Source: Candidatus Edwardsbacteria bacterium RifOxyA12_full_54_48 (GTDB lineage Bacteria > Edwardsbacteria > AC1 > EtOH8). Taken from it: a stretch of 64,000 nt of DNA. The stretch spans positions 867,744 to 931,743 of the forward strand of contig MFFN01000004.1 of assembly GCA_001777915.1 (NCBI GenBank). The letters are read 5' to 3'. The notes under the pieces are model-generated. The model saw only the letters and a list, made by a program, of their open reading frames with translations. It was not told the origin of the DNA and did no database searches. Made by a program: the position numbers and the translations under genes. This document shows, in pieces, positions 1 to 8,808 of the stretch (positions are counted from its first letter, which is position 1; every line of letters begins with the position of its first letter).

Positions 1-63
1 GACCGGAAAACGGATAATTCGGGTATAAAACCATTGAGAGTCCCGATAATATTAACACCTTAA
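1..63 (+). other. possible C-terminal tail of an upstream gene
   Basis: Frame 1 stays open from the first base of the window to a TAA at 61-63, giving about 20 residues ending in PIILTP. The other two forward frames stop earlier. The piece is too short to identify. It could equally be non-coding leader sequence for the gene at 131, whose start lies 67 bases further on. Confidence 0.2.
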
Positions 64-130
64 CAATGTCCGGGGAGATTTTTGAAATCGAACCGGGCAT
101 AATTTTTCAACCATAACAAAAAAGGCCAAT

Positions 131-1315
131 ATGCAATTAAAAATAACAATATTGACATTATTGGCGCTGTCCGCCGGGCTGTCCTTCTCGGAGGCTGTTT
201 CCGCCTTTGATCCGCCCCCCCCCAATTTTTATGTGGAGAATCTGAAGGCGGAGGATGTTCCCAATGATGCCGGAGGCGAGCTGCGGGTGACCTGGGAACT
301 GCCGGCCTACCAGGGTCCGGAGATATTGGTGCTGCGATTACAGAGGGCCGGATCCCAGGAGGGTCCGTTCTCCCAGATCGTCGAAATGGCTCCCGGGATC
401 AGCGAGTACTCGGACCAGGGGCTGGCCAACGGAAAAAAATATTTCTATCGAATAGATGCGGTCACCGATGCCGGGGTGTTTGCTTCCCGGGTCAGCGAGC
501 CGGCGGTTCCGCGGGCATCGTGGTTCAACAGCCAGCGGGTCAGCCTACTGATCGCTTTGGCCCTCTTTGCCGGGCTGGTGCTGTTCTTCATCTGGCGGGC
601 CAGAAGGGGGGCCACCCTGTTTGTCCGCAAGATAACCGGCCTGTCGGCGGTGGACGAGGCCATCGGGCGGGCCACCGAGATGGGACGCCCCATCCTGTAT
701 CTGCCGTCGGGGGGGCTGTCGGCGGTGTCCGACATCCAGACCCTGGCCAGCCTGGTGATCCTGGGGCGGGTGGCCGAGAAGGCCGCCGAGTATGAGACCC
801 CCCTGCTGGTGCCCTGCTCCGATCCCCTGGTGATGACCCTGGCCCAGGAGATCGTCAAGGCCAGCTACATGAACGCCGGGCGGCCGGACGCCTACCGGGC
901 CGAGAACATCCGCTACCTGACCAACGAGCAGTTCGCCTATACCGCCGGGGTGGACGGCATCATGATCCGCGAGAAACCGGCGGCCAATTTCATGATCGGG
1001 ACCTTTTACGCCGAGTCCCTGATCTTGGCCGAGACCGGCTATGCCACCGGGGCCATCCAGATCGCCGGCACCGCCATGATCACCCAGCTGCCGTTCTTCG
1101 TGGCGGCCTGCGACTACACCCTGATCGGCGAGGAGATCTACGCCGCCTCGGCCTACCTGTCAAAGGAGCCGGTGCTGATGGGCACCATCAAGGCCCAGGA
1201 CTGGGGCAAGGCCATCGCCATCGGGCTGATAATTCTGGGCGTCATCCTGGAGACCCTGGCCCTGAAATATCCCCAGCTTCACTTTTTCGCCAGCCGCTGG
1301 CTGGCCTCGCAGTAA
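131..1315 (+). CDS. membrane protein with fibronectin type III-like domain and DUF6754-like cytoplasmic region
   Basis: The 394-residue product begins with a signal peptide (about residues 1-25, ending SAVSA-like), followed by a fibronectin type III-like beta domain (about 30-125) with the typical WELP and YFYRIDAV strands. A transmembrane helix lies at about 137-155. A conserved-looking alpha/beta region follows (about 165-360) rich in small residues (GRPILYLPSGG, TAGVDGIMIRE), and the protein ends with a second hydrophobic helix near 360-380. The C-terminal region resembles the family named DUF6754 from memory; no enzyme motif is visible. The gene leads a tight run of four membrane-protein genes (131-3442) with gaps of 13 bases or fewer, which implies one complex. 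Function unknown. Confidence 0.8.
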   Translation: MQLKITILTLLALSAGLSFSEAVSAFDPPPPNFYVENLKAEDVPNDAGGELRVTWELPAYQGPEILVLRLQRAGSQEGPFSQIVEMAPGISEYSDQGLANGKKYFYRIDAVTDAGVFASRVSEPAVPRASWFNSQRVSLLIALALFAGLVLFFIWRARRGATLFVRKITGLSAVDEAIGRATEMGRPILYLPSGGLSAVSDIQTLASLVILGRVAEKAAEYETPLLVPCSDPLVMTLAQEIVKASYMNAGRPDAYRAENIRYLTNEQFAYTAGVDGIMIREKPAANFMIGTFYAESLILAETGYATGAIQIAGTAMITQLPFFVAACDYTLIGEEIYAASAYLSKEPVLMGTIKAQDWGKAIAIGLIILGVILETLALKYPQLHFFASRWLASQ

Positions 1316-1328
1316 GGAGATCACTGAA

Positions 1329-1991
1329 ATGAAAAAAACACTGCCATTGACGATCACTTTCCTGGCCGGGTTCTACATGATACTGGCCTTCTTCGTGCCG
1401 CACAAGATCATCGCGGCATCGGCCCAGGAGATGCAGTCCTGGGAGATCATCATCGTGGCCTTCACCCTGGTGCTGGGGATCGGCAATCTGATCCAGGTGC
1501 ATGCCGACAAGATCCACCGCCAAAAAAGCGGCTGGTATTACAGCCTGGTGCTGCTGATATGCCTGGTGTCGATGATGGTGATCGGGCTGTTCTGGGGCAT
1601 CAACGAGGGCACGGCCTACTACTGGCTGTACGACAACGTGATGGCGCCGCTGTCGGCCGCCATGTTCTCGCTGCTGGCCTTCTTCATCGCCTCGGCCGCC
1701 TACCGGGCCTTTCGGGCCCGCAACAAGGAGGCCACCTTGCTGCTGGTGGCCGCCACCATCATCATGATCGGCCGGATCCCGCTGGGCAACCTCATCTGGC
1801 ACCACCTTCCCTGGCTGGGGGCCAAATTCCCCAACGCCCTGGAAGGCCTGACCCAGTGGATCATGGACATTCCCAACGCCGCCGGCCAGCGGGGCATCAA
1901 GATCGGGGCGGCCCTGGGGGCGGTGTCCATGGCCCTGCGGATGCTGCTGGGTATCGAACGGTCCTACCTGACCACCGGGGGAGGCAATTAA
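1329..1991 (+). CDS. polytopic membrane protein of unknown function
   Basis: This 220-residue protein has about six hydrophobic stretches (near 7-27, 38-55, 69-90, 101-120, 132-150, 195-205). The stretch around 90-105 contains GINEGTAYYWLYDN. No recognised catalytic motif is present. It starts 13 bases after the DUF6754-like gene with AAGGAG upstream, and is followed one base later by the next membrane protein, so it is almost certainly co-transcribed and probably part of the same membrane assembly. I do not recognise the family. Confidence 0.75.
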   Translation: MKKTLPLTITFLAGFYMILAFFVPHKIIAASAQEMQSWEIIIVAFTLVLGIGNLIQVHADKIHRQKSGWYYSLVLLICLVSMMVIGLFWGINEGTAYYWLYDNVMAPLSAAMFSLLAFFIASAAYRAFRARNKEATLLLVAATIIMIGRIPLGNLIWHHLPWLGAKFPNALEGLTQWIMDIPNAAGQRGIKIGAALGAVSMALRMLLGIERSYLTTGGGN

Positions 1992-1992
1992 G

Positions 1993-2835
1993 ATGGGATT
2001 CAAGGAAACGATGACCAAACTCACCCAGCTGGACCGCCGCTGGATATTTTTGGCCATGGGGCTGGTGGTGGCCGCGGCCCTGCTGGTCGATCTGAAAATG
2101 CCGGTGACCATCTCCCAGGACGTGCGGCGGGCCTACGATCTGATCGACAGCCTGCCGGCCGGGACCCCGGTGCTGTTCTCCTGGGACTACGATCCCGGCT
2201 CGATGCCGGAGCTGCATCCCCTGGCCGACGCCATGCTGCGGCACGCCATGCGCAAGGACCTGAAGGTGGTGATGATGGGGCACTGGGTCACCGGCATTCC
2301 GCTGATCGAGCGGCAGATCGGCGAGGTGATCCGGAAGGATTTCCCCGGCAAGGCCTACGGCACCGACTACGTCAACCTGGGCTACAAATCGGGCCAGTAT
2401 GTGGTGGTGGTCTCCATGGCCCAGAACATCTACGACGCCTTTCCCCAGGACTATTACCACAACCGGACCGACACCCTGCCGCTGATGAAAAAGGTAAGGT
2501 CGCTCAAAAACCTGGCCGCCATCGTATCCTTCTCGGCCGGCGATCCCGGCCTGCTGATGTGGATCCAGTTCGCCTGGCAGCGCTTCCGGATCCCGGTCAC
2601 CGGCGGATGCACCGCGGTGTCGGCCCCGGAGTTCTCGGCCTACCTGCAGTCCAACCAGCTGCAGGGCCTGATGGGCGGCATGCGGGGGGCGGCCGAGTAC
2701 GAGATGCTGATAGACCGCCCGGCCGCGGCCACCACCGGGATGTCGGCCCAGAGCCTGGGCCATTTCCTGATCATCGCCTTCATCATCATCGGCAACATCG
2801 CCTACTTTGCCACCCGCAAGAAGGAGGAGAAATAG
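1993..2835 (+). CDS. membrane-anchored protein of unknown function, two terminal helices
   Basis: The 280-residue product has one hydrophobic helix near the N-terminus (about 18-35) and one near the C-terminus (about 255-272), with roughly 215 soluble residues between them. That segment has Rossmann-like alternation (GTPVLFSWDYDPGS, DLKVVMMGHW, YVVVVSMAQN, LAAIVSFSAGDPG). The topology suggests a domain held at the membrane by both ends. The start is preceded by GGAGG in the end of the previous gene. It is the third gene of the four-gene membrane operon and is followed one base later by the fourth. No family assigned. Confidence 0.75.
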   Translation: MGFKETMTKLTQLDRRWIFLAMGLVVAAALLVDLKMPVTISQDVRRAYDLIDSLPAGTPVLFSWDYDPGSMPELHPLADAMLRHAMRKDLKVVMMGHWVTGIPLIERQIGEVIRKDFPGKAYGTDYVNLGYKSGQYVVVVSMAQNIYDAFPQDYYHNRTDTLPLMKKVRSLKNLAAIVSFSAGDPGLLMWIQFAWQRFRIPVTGGCTAVSAPEFSAYLQSNQLQGLMGGMRGAAEYEMLIDRPAAATTGMSAQSLGHFLIIAFIIIGNIAYFATRKKEEK

Positions 2836-2836
2836 C

Positions 2837-3442
2837 ATGGCGGTATTCGGAACCTGGCTGGCGGCGCTGCTGGTGCTGTGCATCTACAGCTTTTTGTACA
2901 AGGACAACCCGCTCTACAAATTCGCCGAGCATGTCTACGTGGGGATCTCGGCCGGCTATTTTGTGGCGGCCGAATACCACAATGTGGTGCTGCCCAATCT
3001 GCTGACCCCCCTGTACCGCGACTTCGCTCACAAGTTCTATCTGATAATCCCCGGGATACTGGGGCTGATGATATTCTTCGCCTTCTCCCGCAAGCTCAAC
3101 TGGCTGATCCGGTTTCCCCTGTCATTCGTGGTGGGCATCGGGGCCGGCCTGACCGTGATGGCCTTTCTGTCGGCCGATGTCCTGGCCCAGGTGCAGGCCA
3201 CCGCCATTCCTCTGAACTCGCTCAACAATGTCCTGTTCGTGGGCGGGGTGCTGACCACCCTGGTCTACTTCTTCTTTTCGGCCCAGCACAAGGGATTCGT
3301 GGGCGGGACCGCCCAGGTGGGGGTGTGGTACCTGATGATCGCCTTCGGGGCGGCCTTCGGCTACACGGTGATGGCCCGGATATCGCTGCTGATAGGGCAG
3401 ATGCAGTTCCTGCTGGGCAACTGGCTGCACATATTGAAATAA
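2837..3442 (+). CDS. polytopic membrane protein of unknown function
   Basis: The 201-residue product contains about six hydrophobic segments and almost no soluble part. The ATG at 2837 is chosen because AAGGAGGAG lies just upstream, overlapping the end of the preceding gene; an in-frame start 30 bases upstream would only add charged residues translated from that tail. It contains the short conserved-looking stretch FAEHVYVGISAGYFVA. Last member of the membrane operon that begins at 131; no function can be assigned. Confidence 0.75.
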   Translation: MAVFGTWLAALLVLCIYSFLYKDNPLYKFAEHVYVGISAGYFVAAEYHNVVLPNLLTPLYRDFAHKFYLIIPGILGLMIFFAFSRKLNWLIRFPLSFVVGIGAGLTVMAFLSADVLAQVQATAIPLNSLNNVLFVGGVLTTLVYFFFSAQHKGFVGGTAQVGVWYLMIAFGAAFGYTVMARISLLIGQMQFLLGNWLHILK

Positions 3443-3461
3443 AATATTTTATTCTGGCCGG

Positions 3462-5387
3462 ATGCTAAAATTGGAAAATAAATCGTACGCCAATAAAGGG
3501 AAGCCGATAATCATTGGGTTTTTGTTTTTACTCGCATGGTTCGCGGTTTCTTTCTTCAACGGGCGCTTCACCTGGGGGTTTGATCATCTGCAGTATTACC
3601 CGTTGTGGTTCCGGCTGGGCTGGATCTTGGTGGGAGTTTCGGTCTTTTTATTCCTAAGCTTAGGGGCTCCAAGGCTGCCAAAAACAGAGGGCCGGTTTGC
3701 TGTCCGGAAGCCCTGGGGCCTGGTCCTGCTGTTAGCTGTCATGGGAGGGCTGTTCTTTTTGCTGCGCCAGGCCATCCCCCTGCTGGGGGACGGCTTCCTG
3801 AGGGTCCGCGAGATCTCCGGCGGCCGGATAATCTCCCTGACCGAGCCTTTGACCACCATGCTCCACGGCCTGCTGTTCAGGATCCTGTCCGGGAAGGTCA
3901 CCGCTGATGCGACCCGGGCCTACGTTATGATCAGCATCCTGTCCGGTCTGGCGGTGGTTTGGCTCTATCGAAGGATATCCACCCGGTGGTTCGGAAACAG
4001 CCCTTGGCTTGCCATGGCCCTGCTGCTGGGTTTGGGCTTCAACCAGATATTCTTCGGCTATGTGGAGAGCTACGCTCCTTTTATATTGGCGGTCCTGGCC
4101 TTCGCCTGGCTGGGCGCCCGGTCCCTGGAGGATGAAGCCGGGCCCCTGCCCCTGGTGCTTCTATTCGGGCTGATCGTGGCCCTGCACGCCAAGGGAATCT
4201 TTCTGCTGCCGGCCCTGGTCTATGTGCTGGCGGCCAAGTGGGCGGAGGTCCGCCGGAAATTGTGGTGGGTTGTTCCCCTGTCGGCGGCCCTGCCGCTGGC
4301 GGTGGTGCTGGCCGGAAAGTGGCTATCGCCGGATATTCACTGGGAGACCTCGCTGGGCGAGATCCCCCAAAAACCACTGCTGCCGCTGTGGGACGGGATG
4401 TGGGGCTATGGTATTTTTTCCCCCGGACACTGGATGGACATCTTGAATGAATACCTGCTGACCATCCCCGCCATCATTTTTTTATTCTCGGCGTTGCCGA
4501 TCGAACGCGCCAGGATCAAGCCGGATCGGGCAACGATCTTTTTGTCACTGCTGGCCATCAGCGGGCTGGCTTTCATCGTCATCACCGATCCCAAGCTGGG
4601 GGCCGCCCGGGACTGGGACCTGTTCGCCTGGGCGGGCATTCCGGCGGCGCTTTGGGCCCTTCACCGGCTGCGACATGACCCGGGCCGGGGGCGGTTGTTG
4701 GCCCTGGGCGGTTTTTTATCGCTGTGGCTGGCCATCCCCTGGCTGTTCCTCAATTCCAGTCCGGACCTGTCGGTAAAACGATATTTAAATTTACTGGAGC
4801 AGGATAAAAAATCATCGGCCTACGGCTACGAGAACCTGGCCATCTACTACCGGACCAGTGGCCTTTACGATAAAGCCGAGCAAGTCTATAAAAAAGCGGT
4901 GGAGAACGAACCCCGGCATCCCCGGATGCTCTATAACTACGGAAGCGCGCTGGCCTGGAACGGCAGACACGCCGAGGCAGTGGAGTTTTTTGTCAGGGCT
5001 CTGGAGATAGACTCAGCCGGATCGGATTACTGGAGTAATCTGGGGGCAACCTTTCTGAAAATCAACCAGCCGGAAAAGGCGGCCGGGGCATTGGAAAAAG
5101 CGGTGCAGTATAACACTGCCAACGGCAACGCTTGGTTCAATTTGGGGATCGCTTATGCTATCCTGGAAAATTGGCCCAAGGCCGACGAATCATTTTCCAA
5201 CGCCTTCATCAACGGCTGCGGCGATCTCTGGCTGGCGGCTTACTGGGGCGAGGTTCAGCTCCGCCTGGGCCAGTATGAAAAGGCCGCCCAGAATCTGGGG
5301 ATGGCGATAAAATCCGGAATAAAAGATAGTGCAGTGACCGACGGGTACCACCGGGCGGTCTCCGCAGTCGAAAGGATGAAAAAATAA
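3462..5387 (+). CDS. polytopic membrane protein with C-terminal TPR repeats
   Basis: The 641-residue product has about ten transmembrane segments in its first 430 residues, then four to five tetratricopeptide repeats (about 450-625; for example YENLAIYYRTSGLYDKAEQV and WFNLGIAYAILENWPKADES). Acidic loop residues follow the first hydrophobic segments, and the overall plan of a multi-pass domain followed by TPRs is that of protein O-mannosyltransferase-like (GT-C fold) membrane glycosyltransferases. I see no decisive catalytic motif, so this is inference. It begins 19 bases after the membrane operon and ends one base before the LipM-like gene, so it may be read with both. Confidence 0.65.
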   Translation: MLKLENKSYANKGKPIIIGFLFLLAWFAVSFFNGRFTWGFDHLQYYPLWFRLGWILVGVSVFLFLSLGAPRLPKTEGRFAVRKPWGLVLLLAVMGGLFFLLRQAIPLLGDGFLRVREISGGRIISLTEPLTTMLHGLLFRILSGKVTADATRAYVMISILSGLAVVWLYRRISTRWFGNSPWLAMALLLGLGFNQIFFGYVESYAPFILAVLAFAWLGARSLEDEAGPLPLVLLFGLIVALHAKGIFLLPALVYVLAAKWAEVRRKLWWVVPLSAALPLAVVLAGKWLSPDIHWETSLGEIPQKPLLPLWDGMWGYGIFSPGHWMDILNEYLLTIPAIIFLFSALPIERARIKPDRATIFLSLLAISGLAFIVITDPKLGAARDWDLFAWAGIPAALWALHRLRHDPGRGRLLALGGFLSLWLAIPWLFLNSSPDLSVKRYLNLLEQDKKSSAYGYENLAIYYRTSGLYDKAEQVYKKAVENEPRHPRMLYNYGSALAWNGRHAEAVEFFVRALEIDSAGSDYWSNLGATFLKINQPEKAAGALEKAVQYNTANGNAWFNLGIAYAILENWPKADESFSNAFINGCGDLWLAAYWGEVQLRLGQYEKAAQNLGMAIKSGIKDSAVTDGYHRAVSAVERMKK

Positions 5388-5388
5388 T

Positions 5389-6165
5389 ATGTCTGAAGTC
5401 AGGCAGCGTTGGCGTCTTCTCAATACCGGCCTGAATGACGGAGCATACAATATGGCCCTGGACCAGGCGCTGGTGCATTCGGTGCAATCCGGCGCCTCAC
5501 TTCCGGTGATCCGTTTCTTCGGGTGGAGCCCCCCGGCGGTATCCCTGGGATACAACCAGAAGATAAAAGACCTGGATATCGAAGCCTGCCATCGGGCCGG
5601 CTTCGACATAGTCCGCCGGCCCACCGGGGGGAGGGCGGTGATGCATCAGGACGAATTCACCTACAGCGTCATTGCGCCGGAGGACGATCCGGTGATAGGC
5701 GGGACCATCATGGAGACCTATGGACGCATCGCCCAGGGACTTTTGGCGGGCCTGAAAATATTGGGGGTAGATGCCGAGATGGTGAGATCGGAGGTTCCTG
5801 ATGTCTCGGCCGCAGCCTCGGCCCTGTGCTTTGCCGCCGCCGGGCGTTACGAGATCACCGCCGGAGGCAAAAAGCTCATCGGCAGCGCCCAGCGCCGGAT
5901 GAACGGCGTCATTCTCCAGCAGGGCTCCCTGCTGATGAACTGCGGGCAGGAGCATAAGTTTTTCAGCCGTGATCCCCGGGAGGTCCGGGCGGGAACCTTA
6001 AGGGATATCCTGGGGCGGGAACCGGCTTTCGACGAGGTGGCAGCCGGAATGGAGGATGGTTTCAGGGGATCATGGGGCCTAGACTTGGCTCCGGGGTCCC
6101 TGACCCAGGACGAGGAAAAGACCGCCGGGAGGTTAAGGACCGGGCTGACATATGCCGAAGGATGA
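5389..6165 (+). CDS. lipoate-protein ligase A / LipM-family octanoyltransferase
   Basis: This 258-residue protein belongs to the biotin/lipoate ligase fold family. It has the RRPTGGRAVMHQDE motif (about 70-85), the lysine that forms the thioester-proximal site in KKLIGSAQRR (Lys162), and NGVILQQGSL after it. A cysteine at residue 147 in LCFAAAGRYEI sits where LipM octanoyltransferases carry their catalytic cysteine. This argues for octanoyl transfer from acyl carrier protein rather than ATP-dependent lipoate ligation, though assignment between LplA and LipM needs alignment. It modifies lipoyl domains such as GcvH or 2-oxoacid dehydrogenase E2. No lipA gene is visible nearby. Confidence 0.8.
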   Translation: MSEVRQRWRLLNTGLNDGAYNMALDQALVHSVQSGASLPVIRFFGWSPPAVSLGYNQKIKDLDIEACHRAGFDIVRRPTGGRAVMHQDEFTYSVIAPEDDPVIGGTIMETYGRIAQGLLAGLKILGVDAEMVRSEVPDVSAAASALCFAAAGRYEITAGGKKLIGSAQRRMNGVILQQGSLLMNCGQEHKFFSRDPREVRAGTLRDILGREPAFDEVAAGMEDGFRGSWGLDLAPGSLTQDEEKTAGRLRTGLTYAEG

Positions 6166-6174
6166 AAATTTTTG

Positions 6175-6203
6175 TTGACAGATGGGAGATTTTCAATTAG
6201 ACT
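6175..6203 (+). promoter_or_regulatory. sigma70-like promoter for the DUF4388/Roadblock genes
   Basis: A consensus -35 box TTGACA (6175-6180), a 17-base spacer and a -10-like TAGACT (6198-6203) lie 60 bases before the ATG at 6263. The surroundings are AT-rich compared with the genes. Confidence 0.55.
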
Positions 6204-6262
6204 TAATATATTAGGTATAAAAGAAGTTACAAAAATTTTCTAATACCCATTATTTTCCATTT

Positions 6263-7132
6263 ATGAGCCTTCAAACCGATCTGTCAGATTTCCATCTTAC
6301 TGAAATAATCTATCTGTTGGCCCACTTCCAGAAGACCGGGGTGATCACCGTCAAGGCCGGAAAGAACTTTGGCGAGATCTACTTCGACAAGGGCCGGGCG
6401 GTGCATGCGGTTTACGGCGATATCAAGGGCAGCGAGGCGGTTTACGGCCTGTGCCTGGAATCATCCGGCGAGGTAAAATTCGCCTCTGGGACCAAGGCCT
6501 CCGAGGAGACCATCAAGGAGGGGGCCGATGCCCTGCTGCAGGAGGGCGACCGCCGCCGCCTGGAGATGGACGAGATATTAAAGACCCTGCCACCGTTCGA
6601 TACCACCCTGGTCAGAACCGCCCAGGCTCCCGAGGAATCGGCCGTCACCATCCGGCGCAGCGACTGGACCATACTGGCCCTGGTCAACGGCAAGCGCGAC
6701 ATCCGGGCCATCATCGATGAGAGCAAACTGGGGGTGCTGGAGGTGGTCAAGACCATCTCCTGGTTCCTGGCCAAGAACCTGGTGGTGGACCCCCATGAGG
6801 TGGAGCGGACCCTGCAGGCCAAGGTGGATTTCGTCAACCTGATGCTGGAGGAATTCGGGGTCAAGGGGGCCGGAGTGGGGCCCTGGGTGGAACTGGCCAA
6901 AACCACCCTGGCGGCCGGCGATAAGAATGGCAACCTGGCCCGCCACGTGGAGTTCACCGATTTTGTGGTCAAGATAAAGGACGGCACCAAGTCCGACATC
7001 AGCCGGGATGAGGTGGTCCAGGTATGGGACCAGGTGGCCGAGGCCATGCACCAGAAGGGCGTCAAGGAATACGGGCCGATGCTGGCCAAACACAAATACC
7101 AGGCTGTCCAGAAGCTGGCCAAGGGCGGCTAA
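6263..7132 (+). CDS. DUF4388 (PATAN-like) domain protein
   Basis: The first 90 residues of this 289-residue protein match the DUF4388 pattern: LTEIIYLLAHFQKTGVITV, then GEIYFDKGRAVHAVYG and GSEAVYGLCLESSGEVKF. The family is found in bacterial signalling proteins, often near Roadblock/MglA-type modules. The middle (about 110-185) looks like a winged-helix segment with WTILALVNGKRDIRAIIDES. A C-terminal helical module (about 188-288) with LMLEEFGVKG and SDISRDEV reappears in the next gene. No clear ribosome-binding site precedes the ATG, but the promoter is close. Likely a cytoplasmic signalling or scaffold protein acting with the two following products. Confidence 0.8.
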   Translation: MSLQTDLSDFHLTEIIYLLAHFQKTGVITVKAGKNFGEIYFDKGRAVHAVYGDIKGSEAVYGLCLESSGEVKFASGTKASEETIKEGADALLQEGDRRRLEMDEILKTLPPFDTTLVRTAQAPEESAVTIRRSDWTILALVNGKRDIRAIIDESKLGVLEVVKTISWFLAKNLVVDPHEVERTLQAKVDFVNLMLEEFGVKGAGVGPWVELAKTTLAAGDKNGNLARHVEFTDFVVKIKDGTKSDISRDEVVQVWDQVAEAMHQKGVKEYGPMLAKHKYQAVQKLAKGG

Positions 7133-7168
7133 CGGGGCAGGATATTTTAAAGCGTTGATGGAGAGATT

Positions 7169-7864
7169 ATGGCCAAGGAACCAGCTGAGCTGATGGACAG
7201 CGTCCTGAAGATGGAGGGCGTCAAGTGCAGCGCCGCCGTCTCCAAGGAGGACGGGTCCACAATAAAGGCCTCCGCCGGCGCCCCGGGCAACCTGGGCGAG
7301 GTGGTGGCTTTTATCGGTTCGGCCGCGGAGGTGATCACCTCCAATCTGGACCTGGGCAATCTGAATTCGGTGGTGGCCGAGGGCGAGGGCCATAAGATGC
7401 TGATCATGCCGGTGGGGCAGGCCTATCTGGGGGTGCAGCTGGACGGGGCCCAGATTCCCTGGTGGGCCACCCAGATAAACCCCATAGAGCTGCTCTCCGA
7501 GGACAAGATGACCGAGATCTCCGAGGCCGAGGAACTGCTCAAACAGAAGGTCATTCTGCTGAACATGCTGCTGGAGGAATTCGGATCCAAGGGCGAAAAA
7601 GCCAAGGAGTGGCAGGAGATGCTGGACAAGGAGATCAAGAACGTCGATCCCCAGGGCCGGCTGGACAGGATGCTGGAGGCCGGGGCGGGGCTGGTCACCG
7701 CCCGCAGCGGGGTCAAGACCGATATCTCCAAGAAAGAAGTGGGGGATGCCTTTGAGAAACTGGTGAACCTGACCTGCAAGAGGGCCATCGCCTCCATCGG
7801 TTTCGTGGAGGTCAAACAGAAGTTCCAGGCCGTGATATCCCGGCTGGCGGCGGAAAAGAGGTAG
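7169..7864 (+). CDS. Roadblock/LC7-like protein with C-terminal helical module
   Basis: The N-terminal 115 residues of this 231-residue protein resemble the Roadblock/LC7 fold: an initial helix, then VKCSAAVSKEDGSTIKAS, and later GHKMLIMPVGQAYLGVQLD. The family acts as dimerising platforms and as regulators of small GTPases of the Rab/MglA type. The C-terminal 105 residues repeat the module of the preceding gene (LLEEFGSKG, TDISKKEV, KQKFQAVISRL). It lies 36 bases after the DUF4388 gene with GGAGAG upstream and 5 bases before another Roadblock-like gene. No GTPase gene is present in the window. Confidence 0.7.
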   Translation: MAKEPAELMDSVLKMEGVKCSAAVSKEDGSTIKASAGAPGNLGEVVAFIGSAAEVITSNLDLGNLNSVVAEGEGHKMLIMPVGQAYLGVQLDGAQIPWWATQINPIELLSEDKMTEISEAEELLKQKVILLNMLLEEFGSKGEKAKEWQEMLDKEIKNVDPQGRLDRMLEAGAGLVTARSGVKTDISKKEVGDAFEKLVNLTCKRAIASIGFVEVKQKFQAVISRLAAEKR

Positions 7865-7869
7865 CGGCC

Positions 7870-8595
7870 ATGGAAGAATTACTGATACGATTGTCCAGCC
7901 TGCCCGGCGTTACCGGGAGCTTTTTCGTGGGGGACGACAGCAGCTTTGTCTCCCAGTCGCTCTCCTCGTCGTTCGTTCAGGAGAACGCCAAGCGGGCGGT
8001 GATGGTGCTGGCCCAGACCTTCGAAGCACTCTCCCAGGTGGCCCAGTTCAAGATAAACCGGATGATGGTCAACACCGGGGGCAGCCGGTTGTTCATCCGG
8101 CGCAGCGACAAGGGATTTTTGAACCTGCTGACCGATATCACCGCCGATGTCAGCGTGATAGATTCGGCCCTGGACGGGGCTTTAAAGGAAATGCTGATAA
8201 TGGCCCAGCAGCCCGCCCCGGCCCCGGCCCCGCCGGCCGTGCCCCAGACCGTGGTGGCCGCCTCCGTCAAAACAGCGCCGGTCCAGCAGCCCGCTTCGGC
8301 CCCGGCGGCCCCGGCGCTGGCCCCAACGCCGGCCAAGGCTCCGGCCCCCAAGCCGCCCACCACGGTGGACGCCTCCATCCTGGAGAAGATCCTGGCCCAG
8401 GCCGAGGAGGCCCTGGGCGAGCTGGGCGCCACCATCTACGAGAACCAGCTCTCCGACCACAAGCTGAGCACCTCCAAGCTGACCAGGGATTCGGTGATGA
8501 AGTTCTGTTACGCCCTGCAGAAGGACGCCTCGATGATCATCGGGCCCTCGGCCGCCAAGCAGATGGCCGACAAGATGATGATGTTGTTAAAATAA
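7870..8595 (+). CDS. Roadblock/LC7-like protein with Ala-Pro linker
   Basis: This 241-residue protein opens with a Roadblock-like domain (about 1-115: LSSLPGVTGSFFVGDDS, then GSRLFIRRSDKGFLNLLTD). About 50 residues of alanine-proline-rich linker follow (about 117-172), and a helical C-terminal domain closes it (about 173-241, with ILAQAEEALGELG and IIGPSAAKQMADKM). It follows the previous Roadblock gene by 5 bases. The flexible linker suggests two separately moving binding domains. The trio 6263-8595 probably forms one regulatory assembly; partners are unknown. Confidence 0.7.
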   Translation: MEELLIRLSSLPGVTGSFFVGDDSSFVSQSLSSSFVQENAKRAVMVLAQTFEALSQVAQFKINRMMVNTGGSRLFIRRSDKGFLNLLTDITADVSVIDSALDGALKEMLIMAQQPAPAPAPPAVPQTVVAASVKTAPVQQPASAPAAPALAPTPAKAPAPKPPTTVDASILEKILAQAEEALGELGATIYENQLSDHKLSTSKLTRDSVMKFCYALQKDASMIIGPSAAKQMADKMMMLLK

Positions 8596-8618
8596 GCTTT
8601 GCTTGATTACGTTCGTTT

Positions 8619-8680
8619 GTCATTCCGGGCTTGACCCGGAATCCAGTATTTTCATGGATTCCCGCTTTTGCGGGAATGAC
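8619..8680. repeat. interspersed double-hairpin repeat
   Basis: A 62-base element starts GTCATTCC and ends GGAATGAC. Inside it are two hairpins (ATTCCGGG with CCCGGAAT, and ATTCCCGC with GCGGGAAT). The design matches a repeat commonly seen between genes in many bacterial genomes. It follows the last Roadblock gene and could act as a transcript-end structure. Confidence 0.75.
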
Positions 8681-8808
8681 GCGTTATGTTGCGTTTTATG
8701 GCGCTGTGTATAAATGTAATCTATTAACCGCCCCCATTAATAAAATAACAAAGCAGAAGGCAGAAATTTTTTCGCGTATTTCCCGCCACTATTAAGTTAA
8801 CATCTATA

